Positions 49,925 to 57,619 of a stretch of DNA of 64,000 nt are shown here, piece after piece. The notes beneath the pieces were generated by a model, which saw nothing but the letters and a program-made list of their open reading frames with translations, was not told the DNA's origin and ran no database searches. Origin of the DNA: a virus; the IMG/VR virus record IMGVR_UViG_3300032304_000826, positions 38,348-102,347 of that record; one strand, written 5' to 3'. The translations under genes and the position numbers were made by a program. How positions within the stretch are numbered: position 1 is the first letter of the stretch; each line of letters opens with the position of its first letter.

Positions 49925-51418
49925 TTAGTTTTCTAGATTATCAGAGAGTATTCTAGTGGTATCTTCCTCAGAAAGCCCATCATTTGGTAGCTGTCTTAAG
50001 GTACTAGCACGGTCTCCGAACAAAGCTGACATTACACCACCAGAGGTTTGACGCTCTACAGTCATTCGAACAAACTCTTTATTTTCTTCAAGTTCTTTTA
50101 GTTGCTTGATGATTTTAAACAATCTGTCTATCTCCTGTCCGGTATTTGGATCAGGGTAACCACCATTTAACTCTTCCGCAAATCGTGCAAAAGCGACTCT
50201 AGAGCCCTGCATTTCGATAATTGCGTTTAAAAGAGCCTTTAATTGTTCCTTAGTCTTAACCTCAAGTGGAAGGTTAAAAGCACAGGCTGAATCGGGTTTC
50301 ATTGCCGGACAATTTGCAGCAACGAAGCATGTGTTACATTGACGAAGAGAAACACCGCTTGTAGATAAGACTGGTGCTTCCTGTATGACGTCTCTTCCTT
50401 CAGCATCTCTCTCAATTATTGACTTTGTACTTACAGAAAATACTGGTAAGGTACGCATTTCTTCAGGGGTTCTTCCCTTAATTACTTCAGAATCTTTCCG
50501 CACTTCTAGGGTCCTATTATCAGGTTCCACACTACCTGTTTCCGCAGAACCAGGATCATCCTTGTATGCACTCTTATCAGATAACAGTGGCACTCTATTC
50601 TTATTTAAGGAAGTTTCTAGTTGTAGGTACGACCAAATCGCTAACTTAGTAACTTCGTTACTATCATCTTCCATAATCAAATCAAAATCTAATCCGGCCT
50701 TCTCTATTACAGCCTTGTATCTTGGTCGGGCTTGGTCTTTCATCTTCTTCTGGTATCTAACCAGGCGAGAGCCGTCCCAGACTATAGTCTCTCCGCGCAT
50801 CATAGGCGAGAGCCAGGATAGGGTGCTAGCCGTGCTCAGAGGCACCTGTCGCAGGTTTGCAGGGTTAGCGCAAGCTAATCCGTGGAAGGAAGTATCAAAC
50901 TGTGACTTCAATGCTCGTGTGCGTGCTGAGAGTGTTAAATCGGTATCTAGGGTCTCTCCAAGGATAGCTACGTGCTCGTAACCTTGAGACAAGCTCATTA
51001 AAGCTGGGTGTCCTAGAGCGCCATTCCAAACTGCCATAAATCGGTCAGTTCCAAAGTCTTCCCAGAAGGATTTTCGTTGTTCATTGATCCAAGCTGGTCC
51101 AAGGGCTCTGGCATCGATTTCTGTAGCCATAAAGATTTTATCTTCATTCGTAACTACCCAATCTTGATACTCTCCCGCGTATTCTTCGAGTTCTCCCACA
51201 GATAGAGACTCTTTATTAACCTGATATCCGCCCCCATCTACATAGATGCGGACATCATCTGGGTACTTTTCGGACAAAAGGTATTCTTTGGTTTTGGGTA
51301 GGCCTCGCTTTACCAGGCGCCAGTAGTTGATGCCAATATGCTTTACCCCGGCCTCAATTAGAAGTTTACGGTGTGACGGGACTTCTCCACCTAGAAATAC
51401 TAGATCCATCATTCCCAC
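49925..51418 (-). CDS. TGT/DpdA-like protein with Cys-rich C-terminal region
   Basis: In the 497 aa protein the N-terminal 240 residues look like the (beta/alpha)8 tRNA-guanine transglycosylase fold: DLVFLGGEVPSH, VRIYVDGGGYQV (compare DSGGFQ), EIDARALGPAW, HGLACANPANLRQV and TASTLSWLSPMMRG. Later CNTCFVAANCPAMKPDSAC forms a Cys cluster, followed by a helical tail. DpdA proteins place 7-deazaguanines in phage or genomic DNA; the exact reaction here is unproven. It overlaps the HAD-like gene by 10 bp. Confidence 0.7.
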   Translation of the reverse strand: MGMMDLVFLGGEVPSHRKLLIEAGVKHIGINYWRLVKRGLPKTKEYLLSEKYPDDVRIYVDGGGYQVNKESLSVGELEEYAGEYQDWVVTNEDKIFMATEIDARALGPAWINEQRKSFWEDFGTDRFMAVWNGALGHPALMSLSQGYEHVAILGETLDTDLTLSARTRALKSQFDTSFHGLACANPANLRQVPLSTASTLSWLSPMMRGETIVWDGSRLVRYQKKMKDQARPRYKAVIEKAGLDFDLIMEDDSNEVTKLAIWSYLQLETSLNKNRVPLLSDKSAYKDDPGSAETGSVEPDNRTLEVRKDSEVIKGRTPEEMRTLPVFSVSTKSIIERDAEGRDVIQEAPVLSTSGVSLRQCNTCFVAANCPAMKPDSACAFNLPLEVKTKEQLKALLNAIIEMQGSRVAFARFAEELNGGYPDPNTGQEIDRLFKIIKQLKELEENKEFVRMTVERQTSGGVMSALFGDRASTLRQLPNDGLSEEDTTRILSDNLEN

Positions 51419-51873
51419 CTTCTTAGAGCGCTATCGGTCATCATTTGAATAGTCAATTCTCTTTGAGCTTTTACTTCTTCTTTAAGCTCTTCCCAAGGAC
51501 GAACAGGGCGCTTTCTACGAACAAACGTTGGGGATAAGAATAACATAGTGGGTACCCCAGCATTCATAGCCGCGGCAGACCTATCTACATCGCAGTCTAT
51601 AAAGAGCTCAACTTCACCTTGAGACCTAGCATAAGCTAGATGACGCATACGTAGATCTTGACCCTCAAAAGCTATCCTATTATCATACAAATCTGCGTAA
51701 CCTAAAATCATATTAGCTCTGCACCAATGCTCAGCTTCTTCGATTGTTCCATCAGTAGCTAGGACAACGCGATAGTGCTCGTTCATTACGCGGAATAACT
51801 TTATGCCAGCGTGTATTGGGTCGCCAGTTTCTGTTCTAAGTACGCCGTCTAGTGAAATGAGTGCTGTTGCCAT
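51409..51873 (-). CDS. HAD-like protein with altered nucleophile position
   Basis: The 154 aa protein has the HAD core: motif I is ALISLDGVL instead of the expected DxDG, so the nucleophilic Asp is Ser. The motif II strand is VVLATDGT, and motif IV is FIDCDVDRSAAAMNAGVP. It ends with a charged helix. With the Asp missing it may be inactive as a phosphatase or have changed chemistry. It forms a three-gene unit with the flanking genes. Confidence 0.72.
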   Translation of the reverse strand: MATALISLDGVLRTETGDPIHAGIKLFRVMNEHYRVVLATDGTIEEAEHWCRANMILGYADLYDNRIAFEGQDLRMRHLAYARSQGEVELFIDCDVDRSAAAMNAGVPTMLFLSPTFVRRKRPVRPWEELKEEVKAQRELTIQMMTDSALRRWE

Positions 51874-52791
51874 TTATGGTCTCCGATGTGTAGCGGCTCT
51901 CCTAATCAAGGTTTCCGTATCAGGTAAAACCATTCCGTAAGTCTCTAATTCTTTTTCTTCTTTTGAGCCGTCTCTATAATCTTTTATTGCTTTCAACGCA
52001 TGTATTGCGCCAGACTGCTTTCCAGCTTGCCAACGATAGTTGTTGAAGTCTTCGTATCCAGAGCCTATGCTGCTAAAGGCAACTTTTCTACCTTCATGGA
52101 TACTATTGTAGAAAGCAACAGCTTGGTCTACAACATCTTCTAATCGTCTTTGGGCGTTTAACCTGTAGGCCGGATTAGTTGTAGCTTGAACTTCGTTTAA
52201 AGCTTGAGAGTACCGATTGACTAACTCAAGAGCTGTCTCGTAATCTCTTTCCACCTTGTTTTCCCAAGCTCTTGGATCTGGTTTAGATCTAGGATTACGG
52301 TTAGGCTCTACTGTCCAAGAGTCTGAAGTTAAGTTATATGCTGCATACGGATTGATGTCTCGTATATCAGATTGAGGATTCACATAATACGTGAGCTCGT
52401 AGCCTTCCCAATTTCTGGTATTAGGCATTAAATCAGTATTAAAGTCTTTATTAAACATATGGGCAATTTCATCATTAGACAAGCCCAGATAGTCATTGTT
52501 GTATTTTCTAAAGGTTATGTAGTCAACGCCTACTAAACAATCTAAATCTGCAGGATCTCGTGTTGCAGACCATTGATAAGATACTCCGGATCCAGCTAAC
52601 CAGACCGTAGTCCAAGATTCTGCATTCATGTACCGCACTCTTAAGTGCTCGTAAAGAAGTCTCTGAATGCCATTACGCACCCAAGGACGAAGATGAGTAC
52701 CTATAAATAATCTAGGGTCAAGCTCTGTTTCAGGCTTGCTGAAGTAGGAGGTATCGCTAGGGGATACGCTTACTTCTGAAAATCTCTCCAT
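51874..52791 (-). CDS. Nucleotidyltransferase-like protein
   Basis: The 305 aa protein has the pol-beta-type signature VWLAGSGVSYQWSATRDPAD followed by LDCLVGV (G-S ... D-x-D). The C-terminal half is helical (YRLNAQRRLEDVVDQAVAFY). It directly abuts the HAD-like gene. Nucleotidyltransferases of this kind can modify RNA or proteins. The substrate is unknown. Confidence 0.7.
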   Translation of the reverse strand: MERFSEVSVSPSDTSYFSKPETELDPRLFIGTHLRPWVRNGIQRLLYEHLRVRYMNAESWTTVWLAGSGVSYQWSATRDPADLDCLVGVDYITFRKYNNDYLGLSNDEIAHMFNKDFNTDLMPNTRNWEGYELTYYVNPQSDIRDINPYAAYNLTSDSWTVEPNRNPRSKPDPRAWENKVERDYETALELVNRYSQALNEVQATTNPAYRLNAQRRLEDVVDQAVAFYNSIHEGRKVAFSSIGSGYEDFNNYRWQAGKQSGAIHALKAIKDYRDGSKEEKELETYGMVLPDTETLIRRAATHRRP

Positions 52792-52809
52792 AGGTACTAT
52801 TCTTCATCC

Positions 52810-52959
52810 TCAATAGGTGTATGTCTCAGTTAACCCTTTAACAATGAACTTAGAAAACCCAGAAATGTTAAAAATCGGGGTCCCTTGTTCGTTAAGTACA
52901 AACCAGGTTTGTTTGCTTTCTAGGAATTGTTTCAAGGCGCCCTTTATAAAGGCCTCCAT
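52810..52959 (-). CDS. Small basic protein, 49 aa
   Basis: The ATG is 3 bp after the preceding stop codon. It encodes MEAFIKGALKQFLESKQTWF, VLNEQGTPIFNISGFSKFIV and KGLTETYTY. The operon spacing and the fact that the frame fills an otherwise empty 170-bp gap support it. Function unknown. Confidence 0.5.
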   Translation of the reverse strand: MEAFIKGALKQFLESKQTWFVLNEQGTPIFNISGFSKFIVKGLTETYTY

Positions 52960-52962
52960 GAT

Positions 52963-53223
52963 TTAATCCGTTTCGGCAGATACTTCAAAAGCTTCAGAAG
53001 CTTTTTGATTTGCTGAAGCTAACTTCACAAGAGTGTACTCTGCCGCAGACTGAGCGTTAATGTCCATTAACAATTCAGATGTGTAACGTCGTACTTCTCG
53101 CAGAGTTGCGGGGCGTGCTACCTCAGCGGAAAATGCTTCTGGGTTAGTCTCTAAATATGCGTTTCCTTCTGCGTCTAGCAGTAGGGCAAATCCAAGAACA
53201 AAGGTCTTTTTTTCTTCAGTCAT
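52963..53223 (-). CDS. Hypothetical protein, 86 aa
   Basis: MTEEKKTFVLGFALLLDAEG then NAYLETNPEAFSAEVARPAT and a helical C-terminus (TLREVRRYTSELLMDINAQS). It is acidic overall, with no membrane span. Similar short proteins are common in actinophages, but I cannot name a function. Confidence 0.6.
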   Translation of the reverse strand: MTEEKKTFVLGFALLLDAEGNAYLETNPEAFSAEVARPATLREVRRYTSELLMDINAQSAAEYTLVKLASANQKASEAFEVSAETD

Positions 53224-53232
53224 TTTTTATTC

Positions 53233-53817
53233 CTATTCGTTGTACATTCCGGTTTTTTTACGCTGTTGCGTAACTACATGAGTTTTTACTGGGCAGAAGT
53301 CGCAAAGAAATACGTCGGTACCTGCGGACTGTGCTGGCATAGGAAGTCCTGCTTCCTTACGTTCAGCATGAGTCTTAGGAATAAGTCGCTTCTTTGAATC
53401 TCTCCAGTCAGGGCATCCGCCTGTAGGGCGGAGATGATCAGAGTAACACTTCATAGCATCCTCATAAAAAGTAGCCTTAGTAGTGTAGTAATCTGGATCA
53501 ATATCAGCTAATCCTCCACCTACGCGATTTCGGATATTTTTTATAATTTCTTTTCTAAACTTCTCTTGTCCCCAGAGTTTTACGCCGATACGAGATAGAA
53601 AACCTGTGTGAGGTATCCCAGCACTATTATGCTTTTCAACAGCTAGCTCTAAGAAAATATCATCGTCTGAGTTGCCCTCAAAATCAGGCAGCTCTTCGAT
53701 TGATTTACAGTTGTAACAGTAGAGTAGCCTAATCTTAGGCCCTTCATCGCGGACCTCTACGTACTCTCCATTTTGATCAGCAGGCAGACCGCCTTGACCT
53801 AAAATTGGTACTCCCAT
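53233..53817 (-). CDS. Zinc-cluster protein, 194 aa
   Basis: The protein has an N-terminal LYCYNCKSIEELPDF and a C-terminal FLCDFCPVKTHVV, plus CYSDH and GGCPDWRD in between, enough for two zinc sites. A basic middle (KFRKEIIKNIRNRVGGGLAD) may bind nucleic acid. Function unknown. Confidence 0.62.
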   Translation of the reverse strand: MGVPILGQGGLPADQNGEYVEVRDEGPKIRLLYCYNCKSIEELPDFEGNSDDDIFLELAVEKHNSAGIPHTGFLSRIGVKLWGQEKFRKEIIKNIRNRVGGGLADIDPDYYTTKATFYEDAMKCYSDHLRPTGGCPDWRDSKKRLIPKTHAERKEAGLPMPAQSAGTDVFLCDFCPVKTHVVTQQRKKTGMYNE

Positions 53818-53849
53818 AATATTCCTCTCTATAGGAGGAACATCTTACC

Positions 53850-54284
53850 CTATCCTCCGGCTTTTCCTTCTTTCCTGTTACGGAAAGTGCCACGTACATC
53901 AGCCTTTTTACGTGCCGCCTCTAATTGTGCGGGCGTGTAATCAGGTAACCTAGTGACTTTATAGGTACGCCCATTTCTAACTTCTTCAGTAACCGCTATA
54001 CCACTTGACTTAGGAGTCTTTTTTCTAACCCTTTTACCAACCGGTTCAGAATGTTTAGGGTTTAAAAAGTCTGCTTCTTGTGCAGTTATATGGCCGCCCT
54101 TTAATGCAACTCTAACGCTAGAAGCGGTAGGAGTTATTCCCGATTTACGGTCTACAAGAGCTTTTTTTTCTTTTTTAGGCCGATCAGATAACTTTGGGTG
54201 CCGGGTTAAAAGTCCTGCATCCATGCGCTCTTGCCGTTTTGGTCCAGCGCCTATAAAACGATATATTCTATCTGGACGCTTCAT
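53850..54284 (-). CDS. Basic Arg/Lys-rich protein, 144 aa
   Basis: MKRPDRIYRFIGAGPKRQER then long basic stretches (PKLSDRPKKEKKALVDRKSG). Central HITAQEADFLNPKHSEP and C-terminal KVTRLPDYTPAQLEAARKKA are more ordered. It could be DNA-binding or virion-associated. The stop codon of the upstream gene overlaps its start (ATGA). Confidence 0.58.
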   Translation of the reverse strand: MKRPDRIYRFIGAGPKRQERMDAGLLTRHPKLSDRPKKEKKALVDRKSGITPTASSVRVALKGGHITAQEADFLNPKHSEPVGKRVRKKTPKSSGIAVTEEVRNGRTYKVTRLPDYTPAQLEAARKKADVRGTFRNRKEGKAGG

Positions 54285-55081
54285 TTAACTAATCCGGTGT
54301 CTAGCTCTCCTCTGCGACCCTTTGCTTCAAACAAAGCTCGATTTTTATACGCAGGAGATTCTGTAGCAGATCTTGGATGAGCAACAGTTTCTATGTCAAG
54401 TTGATTTCTAGTAACATTGCCCTCTCCAGGTATTTGAGCAATTCGATGTCCTATTACGCCTATCATTGCCGCAGTTTTATCAGGATCCATAGCTTGAACT
54501 ACAGCATTTACAATACTAACGCCTGGACGTCCGGTTCCGGAAGAAGATTTAAACTTACTAGGGGTTTTCTTAACCCGTTCTCTCATAGGCGTACTTTGTA
54601 CAACTTGACGAGGAACTGAATCTTCAGAGTCTCTATCTTGAACATCAAACATATCGGCTACTTGAGAAGTCATAGGAGTGCTTGTAGGCACAGGTAAGCC
54701 ACGCTTTTTAGCATTCTTAATTGCCGTCTCTTTACAGTCATAGCACATTGGAGCAAAGTGAGTGCCCTTGTCATGAGGAATAGAAACTAAATTTGTACCC
54801 TTTTGTTCGCACTTATTCCCAAAGCAAGCATAACGATCTCTTTGAGCTCCGCCTGTAGTTAACCCTGAACCTTGTGCGGTTTTATTGCCCTTGTTGCCGC
54901 GTTTACCGCGTTGTTTAGGCGCAACATAGGTAGGGCCTTCAAACCCAATTCCCGCACCAAAAGAATCGTCTGACTCTTTAGAGGTCGCAAAACTTTCTAT
55001 AACTGAGTCTAATGCGGATGAACGCTCTCGTCCACCAACGGTTTCGGTCATTAACTCCGAAAACTTAGTATCGTCAGCCAT
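54281..55081 (-). CDS. Zinc-containing low-complexity protein, 266 aa
   Basis: A disordered N-terminal region leads to YACFGNKCEQKGTNLVSIPH and APMCYDCKETAIKNAKK, a treble-clef-like C-x4-C ... C-x2-C site. A small helical part (NAVVQAMDPDKTAAMIGVIG) follows, then a basic tail. Function unknown. Confidence 0.58.
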   Translation of the reverse strand: MADDTKFSELMTETVGGRERSSALDSVIESFATSKESDDSFGAGIGFEGPTYVAPKQRGKRGNKGNKTAQGSGLTTGGAQRDRYACFGNKCEQKGTNLVSIPHDKGTHFAPMCYDCKETAIKNAKKRGLPVPTSTPMTSQVADMFDVQDRDSEDSVPRQVVQSTPMRERVKKTPSKFKSSSGTGRPGVSIVNAVVQAMDPDKTAAMIGVIGHRIAQIPGEGNVTRNQLDIETVAHPRSATESPAYKNRALFEAKGRRGELDTGLVK

Positions 55082-55256
55082 TTTTCTTCTTCCGTTGTTT
55101 AAAGTTAACTTTAACTACATTGTTGACGTGCTCAGTAGAGCCTTCTAAAAAAGCTACTGGCTCCGCTCGGAGTCTACGCATACGCAAAGCTGGATGTTCC
55201 GGAGTTTCCTCAGCCATCTCTTTCTTTGTATACTTATCGTCCGGCTTCCAAGCCAT
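55074..55256 (-). CDS. Small basic protein, 60 aa
   Basis: MAWKPDDKYTKKEMAEETPE then HPALRMRRLRAEPVAFLEGS and a Lys-rich end. It overlaps the next gene by 8 bp. No family is recognised. Confidence 0.55.
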   Translation of the reverse strand: MAWKPDDKYTKKEMAEETPEHPALRMRRLRAEPVAFLEGSTEHVNNVVKVNFKQRKKKNG

Positions 55257-55261
55257 TACTA

Positions 55262-55534
55262 CTAGTCCGTAGCGAGAGTTTGGTTATAAGTATTATCGAC
55301 CATAGGGCGGCGACCTAAAGCAGCTTCTGCCTTAAGTGGGTTTACCTTTGTTGGTGACTCAGAATCAATGAAGTCATAGTTCCAGTAAGGATTCAAGCCG
55401 CGACGGTTTGCAAGCATGATCTCGTCACCTGTGCCTGGGGCAACAGTTGTGTTAGGACGAACCTTGCGGTACTTGCCGTCTGTTGCGCCCTCATCCATAG
55501 ACTTATTGAGTGAGCGTGATTCGTTAGTTGCCAT
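55262..55534 (-). CDS. Hypothetical protein, 90 aa
   Basis: The soluble, extended sequence reads SRSLNKSMDEGATDGKYRKV then ANRRGLNPYWNYDFIDSESP. The Asn/Pro-rich style resembles the proteins at 57251 and 58676. They may be related virion-associated proteins. Confidence 0.55.
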   Translation of the reverse strand: MATNESRSLNKSMDEGATDGKYRKVRPNTTVAPGTGDEIMLANRRGLNPYWNYDFIDSESPTKVNPLKAEAALGRRPMVDNTYNQTLATD

Positions 55535-55537
55535 TAT

Positions 55538-55879
55538 TTATCCTTTTCTTTTTTCATAATCAGATTTAATCTGTATTTCAAGTTTTTCTTGTGCCGCTTC
55601 ACCTTGAGTTATTAAGCCCTTGCTTCGTTGCTTGTCTACTTTACTTGCACGTGAAGTTGTAAGGCGTACTGATTCTGGGCGCGTATGAAGAACAACGCTT
55701 GGATAGGATTCTTTGCTTGAGGTCATCCCAGTTCCAGAGGAATTAGGGTGTTGGATAGTCGAGGATAGATTTCCTGGACGTCCACCCATAGAAGCAGCGC
55801 CATAAGCTGCCATAGTCTCTTGATGTGTACGAATAGACTTAGCTACTCGTCGGGCATCTCTTGCTCTATTTTTTGCCAT
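55538..55879 (-). CDS. Basic hypothetical protein, 113 aa
   Basis: MAKNRARDARRVAKSIRTHQ starts a helical basic region; a Gly/Ser/Pro middle and a basic C-terminal helix (SKVDKQRSKGLITQGEAAQE) follow. Possible nucleic-acid binding. Overlaps the upstream start by 1 base. Confidence 0.55.
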   Translation of the reverse strand: MAKNRARDARRVAKSIRTHQETMAAYGAASMGGRPGNLSSTIQHPNSSGTGMTSSKESYPSVVLHTRPESVRLTTSRASKVDKQRSKGLITQGEAAQEKLEIQIKSDYEKRKG

Positions 55880-56145
55880 TAATCTATGTCATTTCTATAA
55901 GAGGTGGCTACTTTTTCAGGAATAACTTTTGCTTTAGGCTTTGCTGCAGACTCTGCGTTACTTGCCGTTTTGCGCTCTCGTTCTACTTGATCTGCAGGTT
56001 TATTACCTCGCACTGTTTTAGGGCTTATATTTGAGTCTTTGTCTCCCCAAGGATCAGAGTCATTGTAACTACCGCCAGAGGATGGGGTAGACTTTTTTCC
56101 AAAACTAAAAGGTTTACGTGAGCCGTCACGACGAGGCACTTTCAT
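55879..56145 (-). CDS. Basic low-complexity protein, 88 aa
   Basis: MKVPRRDGSRKPFSFGKKST then Ser/Gly/Asp-rich and Lys-rich segments. No ordered domain is visible. Overlaps neighbours by 1-4 bp, indicating co-translation. Confidence 0.52.
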   Translation of the reverse strand: MKVPRRDGSRKPFSFGKKSTPSSGGSYNDSDPWGDKDSNISPKTVRGNKPADQVERERKTASNAESAAKPKAKVIPEKVATSYRNDID

Positions 56146-56477
56146 TTCTTTTTCGCTTTCTTATTCTCATTAGTATTCTTGCCCTTAAGCTTTTCTTTTG
56201 CTTTAGCTTTTTGACGTTCTTGATCCGCAATAGTTTTTTCCTTTAAAGGAACAACCTTCATCTTGTTATTAAGCTTTGGTCCCTTTGGAGGGTTAGCTCC
56301 TCCGGCAGCATAGGCTTTTTTAGGCTTTTCTTTTTCTCTCTTAAAATGACCGTAATCATCATTATTTTCTTTATCTGGCTTAAGACCATAGGTGCCCTTG
56401 CTAGGCTTTTTAGGCAGGCCAACACCAAACTTCTTCTTTGGGCCCTCGTCATCTGCTGAGGCTACGGCGGTCTTCAT
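56142..56477 (-). CDS. Lysine-rich protein, 111 aa
   Basis: About one third of the residues are Lys (KKFGVGLPKKPSKGTYGLKP, AKAKEKLKGKNTNENKKAKK). There are no hydrophobic segments. Histone-like or DNA-neutralising action is possible (inference from composition). Confidence 0.55.
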   Translation of the reverse strand: MKTAVASADDEGPKKKFGVGLPKKPSKGTYGLKPDKENNDDYGHFKREKEKPKKAYAAGGANPPKGPKLNNKMKVVPLKEKTIADQERQKAKAKEKLKGKNTNENKKAKKK

Positions 56478-56497
56478 AGGTATAGTTTCCCTTATTC

Positions 56498-56818
56498 TTA
56501 CTGTTCTGGCGCCTTAAACTTTTTACGAACTTTGGCAATTCTAGGTCGTATGACCTTTTTGCTTCTAGCTACAAACTTCTCACTGTGACGGTACTTGGAG
56601 ATAGCCGCAGGGGACCCTGGGTTTATAGCCATAGATTGTTTGGCTACCCAAGGAGCTCGACGTGCTTGCTTTGACCAACCGCTGCTCATAGACCCAACGG
56701 ATGCACCGCCGGGAGATAATCTAGCTTTTGCTTTTGGTGTCTGAGAAGCTCTGCTACCGCCTATTGCCTTAGGTGGTGCTTTAGGCTTAGGAGGTTTAGG
56801 GGCATTACCTTTCGCCAC
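56498..56818 (-). CDS. Basic Pro/Lys-rich protein, 106 aa
   Basis: The GTG at 56818 is preferred because AGGAGG lies five bases upstream; a longer frame would overlap more of the previous gene. The protein starts MAKGNAPKPPKPKAPPKAIG and ends with RPRIAKVRKKFKAPEQ. It is probably nucleic-acid associated. Confidence 0.55.
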   Translation of the reverse strand: MAKGNAPKPPKPKAPPKAIGGSRASQTPKAKARLSPGGASVGSMSSGWSKQARRAPWVAKQSMAINPGSPAAISKYRHSEKFVARSKKVIRPRIAKVRKKFKAPEQ

Positions 56819-56987
56819 GAGATCCTCCTCCCATTGCAGACTTAGCATGCTTCTTGTACATAAGGTTTCGGCATTCTACGCATAGCCCAGTATCCCCAGA
56901 GTAAAGAACCTCAAGGGGAGTCATTAAATCATTGCATTGTGGGCAAAACTCTGACCCAGAATATACAGACTCGGTAGCGTAATCCAC
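56805..56987 (-). CDS. Zinc-finger-like protein, 60 aa
   Basis: SEFCPQCNDLMTPLEVLYSG then DTGLCVECRNLMYKKH: two C-x2-C knuckles spaced about 20 residues apart. The C-terminal GGGSRGER is basic. It starts 1 bp after the thioredoxin stop. Confidence 0.62.
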   Translation of the reverse strand: MDYATESVYSGSEFCPQCNDLMTPLEVLYSGDTGLCVECRNLMYKKHAKSAMGGGSRGER

Positions 56988-57254
56988 TTAAACCTTCTGT
57001 CCAGCAAAGATCTCGTCAATCTTTTCTACATCAAAGGCACCGTCTATGCGGTTAACCATGTTTCCTTTATTAAAAAATACAAAAGTAGGCACAGCCTCAA
57101 CTTTATTTTGATCTGCTGCGTCTTTATCTTCGTCAATGTCTATTTTTATATATTCAACTGTTGGGTTAGCTGCTAAATATTCCTCTATAAGAGGCTTCAT
57201 CTGCTTACAAAATACACACCATTCAGCTGTGAAGTGCCATAACTCTTTCATCAC
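56988..57254 (-). CDS. Thioredoxin-like protein
   Basis: The 88 aa protein has active site WCVFCKQMKPLIEEY with C-x2-C, then VEYIKIDIDEDKDAADQNKV and the cis-Pro loop VEAVPTFVFF. It is short for thioredoxin but complete in its core. It could donate electrons to the class II RNR, a known pairing. It lies 7 kb upstream of nrdJ in the same transcription direction. Confidence 0.9.
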   Translation of the reverse strand: MMKELWHFTAEWCVFCKQMKPLIEEYLAANPTVEYIKIDIDEDKDAADQNKVEAVPTFVFFNKGNMVNRIDGAFDVEKIDEIFAGQKV

Positions 57255-57619
57255 CAGAATCCTTGGTCTTGTGCGTTACGCAGGGTTCCTTGGTAGCCTG
57301 CTTGGGATGCAGTAAAGTCTACCCTAGTTGGCTGGAAGGTTTCATCCACATTCATAACGTCGCGTATACCAAGAGCTCGGGTACGGTATCCAAATCTAGG
57401 TGGAAGCATTTGTATAGTAGGTATAGTTGGCCGGACCAGCTGCTGTAGAGCATGGCCAGGCATAGTTACAGAGTTTAGCGCTTGCGAAATAAGCTGCTCT
57501 TGCTTATTAGCAAAAGGGCCCATATAGTCATAACGAATACCAAGATCTTCTTCTTCATTGCGAGTTCCTACAATTTGTCGGGGTTTAGTGTGGTCATAGA
57601 TGGAGTCTTGTGAGTTCAT
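57251..57619 (-). CDS. Hypothetical virion-region protein, 122 aa
   Basis: The ATG at 57619 overlaps the stop of the ART-like gene (ATGA) and so is preferred to an earlier one. The protein has RYDYMGPFANKQEQLISQAL, then PTIPTIQMLPPRFGYRTRAL and an Asn/Gln-rich end. Function unknown. Confidence 0.58.
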   Translation of the reverse strand: MNSQDSIYDHTKPRQIVGTRNEEEDLGIRYDYMGPFANKQEQLISQALNSVTMPGHALQQLVRPTIPTIQMLPPRFGYRTRALGIRDVMNVDETFQPTRVDFTASQAGYQGTLRNAQDQGFW

